Source of the DNA: Verrucomicrobiota bacterium
GTDB lineage: Bacteria; Verrucomicrobiota; Verrucomicrobiia; Opitutales; Opitutaceae
NCBI GenBank assembly: GCA_028293565.1
Contig: JAQGON010000162.1
Location: 1-41,689 of the forward strand
Length of the DNA stretch: 41,689 bases
Direction: 5' to 3'
Position 1 is the stretch's first letter. Each line of letters begins with the position of its first letter. Of this stretch, positions 7,771 to 15,147 are shown in pieces. A model generated the notes under the pieces. That model saw nothing but the letters and a program-made list of their open reading frames with translations. It searched no databases and was not told the origin of the DNA. Position numbers and translations under genes: made by a program.

Positions 7771-9006
7771 ATGAAAATCACCGACGTCCGGACCATCCTG
7801 CTGACCGGCCCCATGACCAACGATCCGTTCCTCCGCGAGGCGCGCACGCTGCGGAGCGCCGCGTTCATCGAGGTCGTCACCGATGGCCCGACGGGCCTCG
7901 GCGAAACGTACGCGGGCTATTTTTGCCCGGAGCTTGTCCCCGGCATCGTCGAATTTTTTCGCCCGATCCTGATCGGCCAGACGGTGGACGACATTCCGGA
8001 GCTGTGGCGGCGGATGTACCGCTGCGGCAAGACGTGGTGCCGGGTGGGTCTCGGCACCATCGTCCTGAACGGGATCGAGGCGGCCCTCTGGGATTTGAAG
8101 GGGAAGCTCCTCGGCCAGCCGGTCCATGCGCTGCTGGGCGGCCGCCGCCATGACCGCCTGCCGGCGTATGCCACCGGCGGCCCGAGCAATTATCCCAAGG
8201 ACCGGCTCGCCGCGAAGATCGACCACTATCTGTCCCTGGGCTTCCGCGGCATGAAGGTGGGTGCGGGCAGCTACTCGAAGGACGGTGGCTGGTATTTCCC
8301 GAAGGAGACGGCGGAAGCGGCGGACTACGAAGCCGACAAGCTGGCATTCATGCGGTCCCACATGGGGAAACAGCCGTGGCTCATGATGGATGGCCACATG
8401 GACAACAGTCCCGGGACGACCTGGACGGTGGAGATGGCGAAGGCGGTCGCGCGCGCGGTCGAGCCCTTCGACCTCTTCTTCCTGGAGGAGCCGCTGCCCT
8501 ACACGGACCCGTGGGGATACGCCGAACTCTGTCGCGCGACCAGCGTTCCGATTGCCGGCGGCGAATGCCTCACGGCCGCCTACGAATGGAAGGTGTTCAT
8601 CGAACAGGACTGCTTCGACATGGGCCAGCCGGACGCGGCCTTCACGGGCGGAATCGGCGAATTCATGAAGGTGGCGGAGATGCTCGCGGCGCGCGACCGG
8701 AAGGTCGTCACGCATGCGGCGGGCGCCGGGGGATCGCTGATGCAGAATGTCCATGCCGGTTTCGCGGCGGCCAACACCTGCATGCTCGAGGTGCTGCCCG
8801 ACTATGGTCCGCTGCATTCCGAAGTGGTCGACGGCGGCTTTGTGATGAAGGACGGCTACGTGCTGCCGCCGGATCGTCCCGGGCTCGGGATCGTGCTCAC
8901 GGACGAAATCCGCCGCCGTTTCCCCTTCGTTCCCGACAGCGGCGAGTACATCAGCGTGCCCGGAAAGATCCTCAAGGACTGGGCACGACACGAAGTGGCC
9001 GGTTGA
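7771..9006 (+). CDS. Mandelate racemase / muconate lactonizing enzyme family protein
   Basis: 411 residues; enolase superfamily. The capping domain covers about 1-125 and the TIM-barrel about 140-385. Catalytic residues fit the mandelate racemase subgroup: K162 (MKVG), metal ligands D207 (MMDGH), the LEEP glutamates at 239-240 and E265 (GGEC), then the D288/H315 dyad (QPDAA, VTHAAG). Such enzymes mostly dehydrate or epimerise sugar acids (aldonates, aldarates). The start was set at ATG 7771; the open frame extends upstream, but that part overlaps the PhyH gene. Together with the GntR and PhyH genes it forms a three-gene unit. The precise substrate is unknown. Confidence 0.88.
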   Translation: MKITDVRTILLTGPMTNDPFLREARTLRSAAFIEVVTDGPTGLGETYAGYFCPELVPGIVEFFRPILIGQTVDDIPELWRRMYRCGKTWCRVGLGTIVLNGIEAALWDLKGKLLGQPVHALLGGRRHDRLPAYATGGPSNYPKDRLAAKIDHYLSLGFRGMKVGAGSYSKDGGWYFPKETAEAADYEADKLAFMRSHMGKQPWLMMDGHMDNSPGTTWTVEMAKAVARAVEPFDLFFLEEPLPYTDPWGYAELCRATSVPIAGGECLTAAYEWKVFIEQDCFDMGQPDAAFTGGIGEFMKVAEMLAARDRKVVTHAAGAGGSLMQNVHAGFAAANTCMLEVLPDYGPLHSEVVDGGFVMKDGYVLPPDRPGLGIVLTDEIRRRFPFVPDSGEYISVPGKILKDWARHEVAG

Positions 9007-9010
9007 GGCG

Positions 9011-9085
9011 TCAACCGATCGCCCTCGGGAGCGAGCTGCGTGCTTCTCCCGACGGTTGAACGCGAAGGTCGCGAAGAAGACTTCG
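9011..9085. terminator. Nested hairpins between convergent genes
   Basis: TCAACCG (9011-9017) pairs with CGGTTGA (9053-9059), and CGGGAG (9026-9031) with CTCCCG (9046-9051) inside it; a further CGAAG/CTTCG hairpin (9072-9085) follows. The position between two convergent genes suits a bidirectional terminator. There is no T tract, so this is tentative. Confidence 0.4.
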
Positions 9086-9095
9086 TCAGCGCCGG

Positions 9096-10385
9096 TCAGA
9101 AACGCGGCCCGGCGCCGTGGGTGAGCTTGATGGGCTCGAAGCGCGGCGCGAGCAGGTGGTGGATCGCGAAGGTCGCAAGGTAGGCGCACGCACAGAGGGT
9201 GAACAGGATCGTGTAGCCGGCCGTGACGTTTCCGCTCGCGGTGAATCGGTCGAGGAGCTTGCCGGAGTAGATCGGGAAAAGCATCCCGCCGATCGAACCC
9301 GCCATCCCGCCGATCCCGATCACGGAGGCGATCGCGTTCTTCGGAAACATGTCCGAGACCGTCGTGTACAGGTTCGCCGACCACGCCTGGTGCGCGGCGC
9401 CGCCGAGGCCGATCAGCATCACCGCCGTCCAGTCGCCGACGCGCGCCACCATCAGGAACGGCAGGGTGCACAGCGCGAAGACGAACATCCCCGTCTTGCG
9501 CGCGCGGGTCACGCTCCAGCCGGACTTGGCCAGGTGGCCGGTGACCCATCCGCCGAGGATGCTCAGCACCGTGACGATCGAATAGATGGTCACGAGGTGC
9601 ACCCAGCTGTTCTTGAGATCGAGGCCGCGGGTTTTCTTGAAGTAATCCGGGAGCCAGATGAGGAAGAACCACCACACCGGATCCGTCATGAACTTGGCCA
9701 CGATGAACGCCCAGGTCTGCCGGTAGGCGAGGAGCCGCCTCCACGGAATCCTGGCCGAGGCTTCCTCCCGATCGCTGCGGATGAGCGCAAGTTCGGCCAG
9801 CGACACGCCGCGGGATTTTTCGGGCACGTCGTAGAACGGCAGCCAGAAGGCCAGCCACGCGAACCCGGCCACGCCCGCGGCCACGAAGGCATAGCGCCAG
9901 CCCCAGGTGAGCGCGATCCACGGCACGAGTGCCGGCGCGACGATCGCGCCGACGTTGGCGCCCGAATTGAAGACGCTCGTGGCCAGCGCGCGCTCGCGCC
10001 GGGGAAACCAGAGCGCCACCGCCTTGATCGCCGAGGGAAAGTTGCCGCCCTCGCCCAGGCCCAGCGCCACCCGCGCCGTGAAAAATCCCCCGATCGTCGC
10101 GACCAGCGCGTGCCCCATCGCCGCGACGCTCCAGGCCGCGATGGAAACGGCGTAGCCGATCTTCGTGCCGAACCGGTCGATGAACGACCCGAATGCGAGG
10201 AGGCCGATGGCGTAGGCGCCCTGGAAAGCGGAGTTCACATATCCGAACTTCTCATTCGTCCAGCCCAGCTCCTGATCCAAAATCGGCTTGATCAACGAGA
10301 GGATCTGCCGGTCGATATAGTTGATCGTCGTCGCGAAAAACAGCAGGGCACAGATGATCCAGCGGTAGCGGCTGACGGCGGGCAT
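9096..10385 (-). CDS. MFS transporter, hexuronate (ExuT/ACS-like) type
   Basis: 429 residues with about twelve hydrophobic segments. Features fit the anion:cation symporter branch: NYIDRQILS in helix 1, the DRFGTKIGYA loop between helices 2 and 3, and ARVALGLGEGGNFPSAIKAV in helix 4, which matches hexuronate/galactonate carriers. It would be a proton symporter in the inner membrane bringing in uronic or aldonic acids. The ATG at 10385 lies 11 bases after the stop of the DUF4861 gene and is the last gene of the minus-strand run. The open frame extends upstream to 10472, but that would overlap the DUF4861 gene. Substrate assignment is from family and context only. Confidence 0.88.
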   Translation of the reverse strand: MPAVSRYRWIICALLFFATTINYIDRQILSLIKPILDQELGWTNEKFGYVNSAFQGAYAIGLLAFGSFIDRFGTKIGYAVSIAAWSVAAMGHALVATIGGFFTARVALGLGEGGNFPSAIKAVALWFPRRERALATSVFNSGANVGAIVAPALVPWIALTWGWRYAFVAAGVAGFAWLAFWLPFYDVPEKSRGVSLAELALIRSDREEASARIPWRRLLAYRQTWAFIVAKFMTDPVWWFFLIWLPDYFKKTRGLDLKNSWVHLVTIYSIVTVLSILGGWVTGHLAKSGWSVTRARKTGMFVFALCTLPFLMVARVGDWTAVMLIGLGGAAHQAWSANLYTTVSDMFPKNAIASVIGIGGMAGSIGGMLFPIYSGKLLDRFTASGNVTAGYTILFTLCACAYLATFAIHHLLAPRFEPIKLTHGAGPRF

Positions 10386-10396
10386 GGCGGAGTGGC

Positions 10397-11569
10397 TCAC
10401 GGGACGCGACGGATCTCGACCTTCACCGGCGCGCGGATCCGCGCCGCGCAGGCGGCGACATAGTCGGTCCACGACTTCTCCGTCGCGAATTCACCGGCCT
10501 TCGACCAGCCGGCGCCGACATAATAACGAAGGGGCTGTCCCGGCCTGGCCCTGGCCAGAATGAGCTGGTTGAGCGCATCCTCGGCATAACCGGCGAACGC
10601 ATCGCGCGGCACGATGATCGCGAGGCCAAGCTGGCCATCCGTTTTCTGCACCGACCACTGCGCGAGCGAGCCGTCCGCCGGCATGGGCGCGAGATGCACG
10701 GCCGCTTCCTGGTCCTTGTCGGCCAGATCCTTGTTCAGGCCAAGGCCGACCGTGAGCTCCTTCGCCGAGCCCTCGACGACGTCAAACGTGCTTTCGATCT
10801 CGTCAAGGTTGTGGCCGGCGTCGACGGTGAACCGTTTGGTTTCGGCGACTTTGAAACCGCCCGCGTCCCACGCGTCGTAGGTGAGTTCGAAGACCACGCG
10901 GATCGGACCCTCGGCGGTGATCCGCCACGAGCTGTAGTTGCGGCTCACGGCAAGAGTCCGCCCGTCCCAAATGCCGGTGCCGCCGCAGCCGCGTGAGGGG
11001 CCGACGTGATACATGTCCAATCCCTCGCCGCTGTCGGTGTGGTAATGGCCCCGCCGGTACCACCGGTCGACGATCAGGTCCGGGACGCGCTTGCACCAGA
11101 CATCGAGGCCGCTCGTCACGAGGAAGTCTTTTCCGGCGGCCGGCGTCGCGAGCGCCGGGCCGTAAGTCCGGTGGCCGACCTTGTCGTTTTCCCAGGCAAA
11201 ATCGTCGAAGCGCTCGGGCACGTGGCGCGCAAAGACCTTCGCCGGGAACGCCGGCGCGAGCCCGGCGGTCTTCTCGACGGTGAACGTCGCGGCCTGCTCG
11301 CCCGGCGCAAAGTCGTGCTGGAAAATCAGGCCGGCCCCGGCGTCCACCTGGCAGGGAAGCACGCGGCCGCCGTCATCCTTGACCGCGACCTGCTGCGGCG
11401 CCGCGCCCGGCAGCGCGCGCAAGATGCCGGACCACGGGACCACGATGGTTTCGGCGGGCCGGGCGATCGCGAGCTCGTGCGTGACGGAAATCATGGCGCG
11501 CTCCGCCGCCCGGCCGAGCGCCGGCAGGGCCAGGAGCGAGCGAAGGAGGAGCTTTCCGGACGGTTTCAC
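10397..11569 (-). CDS. DUF4861 family protein (exported)
   Basis: About 390 residues. The FARHVPERFDDFAWENDK motif and the following TYGPAL segment are typical of DUF4861, a family of secreted or periplasmic proteins often found in pectin and other polyuronide loci; no reaction is assigned here. I chose the GTG at 11569, which gives a plausible signal peptide (VKPSGKLLLRSLLALPALG) and a 13-base gap after KduD. An ATG at 11620 is in frame but overlaps the KduD gene by 38 bases; an internal ATG starting MISVTHEL is a third option. Neighbours are KduD upstream and the MFS carrier downstream, supporting a job in uronide breakdown. Confidence 0.75.
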   Translation of the reverse strand: MKPSGKLLLRSLLALPALGRAAERAMISVTHELAIARPAETIVVPWSGILRALPGAAPQQVAVKDDGGRVLPCQVDAGAGLIFQHDFAPGEQAATFTVEKTAGLAPAFPAKVFARHVPERFDDFAWENDKVGHRTYGPALATPAAGKDFLVTSGLDVWCKRVPDLIVDRWYRRGHYHTDSGEGLDMYHVGPSRGCGGTGIWDGRTLAVSRNYSSWRITAEGPIRVVFELTYDAWDAGGFKVAETKRFTVDAGHNLDEIESTFDVVEGSAKELTVGLGLNKDLADKDQEAAVHLAPMPADGSLAQWSVQKTDGQLGLAIIVPRDAFAGYAEDALNQLILARARPGQPLRYYVGAGWSKAGEFATEKSWTDYVAACAARIRAPVKVEIRRVP

Positions 11570-11582
11570 GACGTGGGAAAGG

Positions 11583-12350
11583 TCACCGCGCGAGCCATCC
11601 GCCGTCGACGGCCAGCGCATGACCGTGGACGTAATCGGAGGCCGGCGACGCCAGAAAAACGACGGCCCCTTTCAGGTCGGCTCCCGCGCCCCAGCGGCCG
11701 GCGGGAATTCGTTCGAGGATGGCGCGGTTGCGCTTCTCGTCGGCGCGCAGCGCGGCGGTGTTGTCGGTCGCCATGTAGCCGGGGGCGATGGCATTGACGT
11801 TGATGTTTTTCGCGGCGAGCTCGTTGGCCATCAGCCGGGTGAGGCCGAGGAGCGCGCTCTTCGCGGCCGTGTAGGACGCCACGCGCACGCCGCCCTGGAA
11901 CGAAAGCATCGAAGCGATGTTGATGATCTTGCCGGGCCGGCCGCCGGCGAGGAGGGGGCGGACAAAGGCCTGGCTGAGGATGAACGCGGCGTTGAGGTTG
12001 ACGTTGATCACGTCGTCCCAGTCCTTCTCGGAAAAGTTCTCGAACTCGCCGCGCCGGATGATGCCGGCGTTGTTGACCAGGATATCAAGGGGACCGGCGA
12101 ATCTGGTCGCCGTGGCGATGAGGGTCGTCGCGGCGGCGCGCTCGCCGAGATCGGCCCGGATGACTTCGACCCGCCGGCCCAGCGCCTCGATGCGCACGCG
12201 GGTTTCCGCACAGGAGCTGGTCGCGACCAGCACGAGGTCGGCCCCGGCTTCGGCGAGCGCTTCGGCGCAGGCCCGGCCGAGACCGCGCGAGGCGCCGGTG
12301 ACCAGCGCGGTCCTGCCGTCGAGCTTGAAGGAGTCGAGCAGCGAACTCAT
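11583..12350 (-). CDS. kduD: 2-dehydro-3-deoxy-D-gluconate 5-dehydrogenase
   Basis: 255 residues; classical short-chain dehydrogenase. The NAD(P) motif TGASRGLG is at 18-25, NNAG at 93-96, and the catalytic S147, Y160 and K164 are present (IASMLSF, SYTAAK). KduD reduces 2,5-diketo-3-deoxygluconate to 2-keto-3-deoxygluconate in the cytoplasm. The assignment rests on the N-terminal LDSFKLDGRTALVTGA and VNAIAPGYMATDNT pattern typical of KduD and on the KduI gene directly upstream (7-base gap). The open frame continues past the ATG at 12350, but that part overlaps KduI. It is followed closely by the DUF4861 and transporter genes in one likely operon. Confidence 0.9.
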   Translation of the reverse strand: MSSLLDSFKLDGRTALVTGASRGLGRACAEALAEAGADLVLVATSSCAETRVRIEALGRRVEVIRADLGERAAATTLIATATRFAGPLDILVNNAGIIRRGEFENFSEKDWDDVINVNLNAAFILSQAFVRPLLAGGRPGKIINIASMLSFQGGVRVASYTAAKSALLGLTRLMANELAAKNINVNAIAPGYMATDNTAALRADEKRNRAILERIPAGRWGAGADLKGAVVFLASPASDYVHGHALAVDGGWLAR

Positions 12351-12357
12351 GCGGCAA

Positions 12358-13188
12358 TCAGAGAAGGTCGGCGAGCGGCGCGGGATCCATGTCGGCAAAC
12401 TCCTGGTTTTCGCCGCCCATGCCCCAGACGAACCCGTAGGCGGCCGTGCCAGCGCCGCAATGAACGGACCACGGGGGCGAAAGCACGGCTTCGAGATCGC
12501 GGACGACCAGGTGCCGGGTCGATCTTGGTCCGCCCATGAAATGGAACACGGCTTGGGCGGGCGGGACGTCGAAATAGAGATAAACCTCGGAGCGGCGCAG
12601 GTGCGTGTGCGGCGGCATCGTGTTCCACACGCTGCCCGTCTCAAGCCGGGTGAATCCCATGACGAGCTGGCAGGTGGGAAACGCCGCGGGATGGAAGATC
12701 TTGAACAGGGTTCGCTGGTTGGCGTTCTCGCGGGCTCCGAGCGAAATTCCCGCGACGTCGGCGAAGCCCACCCGGCGCGTCGGATAGGCGGCATGGGCCG
12801 GATACGAGAGAAGATAGAAACGCGCGGGCGCGGCGGCGGAGGACGAGGCGAACACGACTTCCCTCACGCCGCGGCCCACGTAAAGCGCATCGAGATTTCC
12901 GAGCGGATGGTCGACGCCGTCGACGCGGACCGATCCGGCGCCGCCGAGGTTGATGATGCCCGCCTCGCGCCGCTCGAAAAAAAAGGCCGCGCGCAGGGCC
13001 GGAAAATTGGGGAGCACCAGCGGCGCCGCGAGCGGCACCGCTCCGCCGAGGACGGTGCGATCCGTTTCCCAGCCGCGCAGGTGGATCTCGCCCGGGCGGA
13101 AAAGCCCGGCGACGAGGAATTGCTGGCGCAGTTCCTCGGGGGCGAGCGTGGCGGCGAGAAGGCTCTGGGGATTATCCGGAAGGTTCAT
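12358..13188 (-). CDS. kduI: 5-dehydro-4-deoxy-D-glucuronate isomerase
   Basis: 276 residues, the normal length. KduI converts 5-keto-4-deoxyuronate (from unsaturated uronic acids) to 2,5-diketo-3-deoxygluconate. The cupin zinc ligands are all visible: H194 and H196 (PPHTH), E201 (SEVYLYF) and H243 (SVHCG), almost at the numbering of the E. coli enzyme. The ATG at 13188 was chosen because the frame upstream is unlike the family. GH88 upstream releases its presumed substrate and KduD downstream uses its product, so three consecutive steps lie side by side. Confidence 0.95.
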   Translation of the reverse strand: MNLPDNPQSLLAATLAPEELRQQFLVAGLFRPGEIHLRGWETDRTVLGGAVPLAAPLVLPNFPALRAAFFFERREAGIINLGGAGSVRVDGVDHPLGNLDALYVGRGVREVVFASSSAAAPARFYLLSYPAHAAYPTRRVGFADVAGISLGARENANQRTLFKIFHPAAFPTCQLVMGFTRLETGSVWNTMPPHTHLRRSEVYLYFDVPPAQAVFHFMGGPRSTRHLVVRDLEAVLSPPWSVHCGAGTAAYGFVWGMGGENQEFADMDPAPLADLL

Positions 13189-13265
13189 GGTGGGTTGGAC
13201 CGAGCAGGACCGCGGAGGGAGGCGAATCCGGAAACAGGCCGGCGGATTGGCCGCGGCCCGAAATC

Positions 13266-13302
13266 TTCCGCAAATCCGCATTCATTCGTGCCCATTCGCG
13301 GC
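13266..13302. repeat. Dispersed 'CGAATG'-type repeat overlapping a gene end
   Basis: Read on the minus strand it has the pattern CGCGAATGGGCACGAATGAA and then TGCGGATTTGCGG, an (A/G)CGAATG-rich string of a type often found between genes in Verrucomicrobiota (recalled, not searched). It encodes the last residues (ANGHE) and the TGA stop of the GH88 gene. Confidence 0.45.
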
Positions 13303-14508
13303 CGGGAGACGGGCCAGCCGCGCCTTGGAACGCAGCAGCGCCTCGAGGAAATAATAGTCGGCGTAGTTGATCGGGACATCGACCTCGTCGCGCTTCGGAA
13401 AATTTCCCGTCGAGTGCATGAGCAGGAAACCGTGGTTTTCGCCGGGCTTTGCGCGGTAGGCCGGCGAGGCGAGCGAGCGCAGCTGCTGTTCCGCGACCGC
13501 CGCGTAACGGCCGGCCGCGGCGGGCTCCACATTGTCGCTCAGCTCCAGCAGCGCCGAACACATGATCGCGGCCGCCGACGCATCGCGCGGGGCGGCGGGG
13601 ATGTCCGGCGCGTCAAAGTCCCAATAGGGAATCTTGTCGGCGGGGAGACGCGGGTGGTTCACGAGAAAGTCGGCGATTTTTTTCGCCTGCTCGAGATAGC
13701 GCCGGTCGCGCGTCTCCCGATACATCATCGTGAAACCGTAAAGACCCCACGCCTGGCCGCGCGCCCAGGCCGATTCGTCGGCCGCGCCCTGGTGCGTGAC
13801 ATGCAGCAGCGGCTTGCCGGTGACGGGGTCGTACGCCACGACATGATAGCTGCTGCCGTCGGCGCGAAAATGGTTGCGCAGCGTCGTATCGGCATGGGCC
13901 ACGGCGATCTCGCGATAACGCGGCTGGTTCCCGGCGCGCGCCGCCCAGCAGAGGAGCTCCAGGTTCATCATGTTGTCGATGATGACGGGAAAGGCCCACT
14001 GCCCGTGATCCCAGGACTTGATGCTGCCGACGGTGGCGTTGAAGCGGGTGCTCAACGACTCGGCGGCGGCGAGGAGGACCTCGCGATCGTCGGCATCTCC
14101 GGCGAGACGGAGAGCGTTGCCATAGCTGCAATACAACATGAAGCCGAGATCGTGGGTGTGCCGGTTCTCCTTCATGGCTTTCAGTCCCGCGGTGGCCGTG
14201 GCTGCGGCCATCCGCCATTTCGGATCTCCCGTCGCCTCGAACAAATACCAGAGCGAGCCCGGAAAAAAACCGCTGGTCCAGTCGGACGCAGGCACGAGAG
14301 TGATCTCGCCCTTGGCGACCGAACGGGGATATCCGGGCCTGCCCTCCAGGCTGGAGAGCATGAAGGCGTATTGCGCGGCCGAGAACTCCAGGCTGTCGCG
14401 CACCACCTCCCGCATCGGCGGTTCCGCGGCGGCGGCCAAGGGGACGGAGCCCGCCAGCAGGAGCGCGAGAAACGAAGCGAGGCGGGGAATTTTCTTCGGT
14501 GGGCTCAT
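13282..14508 (-). CDS. Glycoside hydrolase family 88, unsaturated glucuronyl hydrolase-like
   Basis: 408 residues with a signal peptide (about 1-28, ending AAAAE), so exported to the periplasm. GH88 enzymes hydrate the double bond of the 4,5-unsaturated uronic acid left by a lyase, freeing the uronate. Both key Asp residues of the family are present: D120 (HTHDLGFM) and D178 (IIDNMMNLEL), with the WTSGFFPG and HQGAADESAWARGQAWG segments typical of the alpha/alpha barrel. Two conserved Asp residues favour GH88 over the related GH105. It lies 9 bases after the response-regulator stop and upstream of KduI/KduD. The final residues come from a dispersed repeat (13266-13302). Confidence 0.9.
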   Translation of the reverse strand: MSPPKKIPRLASFLALLLAGSVPLAAAAEPPMREVVRDSLEFSAAQYAFMLSSLEGRPGYPRSVAKGEITLVPASDWTSGFFPGSLWYLFEATGDPKWRMAAATATAGLKAMKENRHTHDLGFMLYCSYGNALRLAGDADDREVLLAAAESLSTRFNATVGSIKSWDHGQWAFPVIIDNMMNLELLCWAARAGNQPRYREIAVAHADTTLRNHFRADGSSYHVVAYDPVTGKPLLHVTHQGAADESAWARGQAWGLYGFTMMYRETRDRRYLEQAKKIADFLVNHPRLPADKIPYWDFDAPDIPAAPRDASAAAIMCSALLELSDNVEPAAAGRYAAVAEQQLRSLASPAYRAKPGENHGFLLMHSTGNFPKRDEVDVPINYADYYFLEALLRSKARLARLPAANGHE

Positions 14509-14517
14509 GGCTCGACC

Positions 14518-15147
14518 TCAATAATGGATGATCCCGCGCTGGACCGCCACGATGACCGCCTGCGTGCGGTCGAGCACGCGCAATTTGCCGAGGATGCTTT
14601 TCAGGTGGCCCTTGGTGGTGTGCTCGGTGATCCCGAGGATGTCGGCGATTTCCTTGTTGGCCATGCCGCGGGACAGCTGCAGGAGGACCTCGTGTTCGCG
14701 GGCCGTGAGCTCCTCGTAGGTGTTGCGCGAATGGAGCCGGGTCGCGATCTCCTGCGGAATCCACCGCCGGCCCAGCGCCACCGCGTTGATCGCCGGGATC
14801 AGCTCCTCGCCCGTCACGCTCTTCAACACATAACCCCGCGCGCCGGCTTCCAGAGCCATGTGGATGTCGGCGTCGCCCTCGAACGCCGAGAGCATGAGGA
14901 TGCGCGCATCGGGATCGAGCGCCCGGATGCATTGCGTGGCCTCGTGCCCGTTTTTTCCCGGCAGCCGCAGGTCCATCACCACCAGATCGGGCCGCAGCGC
15001 CTTGAACTGCCGGATCGCCTCGTCGCCGTCGCCGGCCTCCCCGACCACGGTGAGATTCGGCTCCGTGCTGATCAGCGACAGCAGGCCGGTCCGGACGATG
15101 AAATGATCGTCCACGACCAGGATGCGGATTTTATCCGTCGCGTTCAA
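14518..15147 (-). CDS. NarL/FixJ-type response regulator
   Basis: 209 residues. The receiver domain (about 8-125) has the acidic pair DD at 13-14, the phospho-accepting D59 (VVMDLRLPG) and K109-like lysine (YVLKS). A LuxR-type helix-turn-helix is at about 143-195 (LTAREHEVLLQLSRGMANKEIA). The start overlaps the stop of the sensor kinase by 4 bases, so the two form a cognate pair. Being located between the GH2-lyase and GH88 genes, it probably controls the uronide genes. Confidence 0.95.
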   Translation of the reverse strand: MNATDKIRILVVDDHFIVRTGLLSLISTEPNLTVVGEAGDGDEAIRQFKALRPDLVVMDLRLPGKNGHEATQCIRALDPDARILMLSAFEGDADIHMALEAGARGYVLKSVTGEELIPAINAVALGRRWIPQEIATRLHSRNTYEELTAREHEVLLQLSRGMANKEIADILGITEHTTKGHLKSILGKLRVLDRTQAVIVAVQRGIIHY

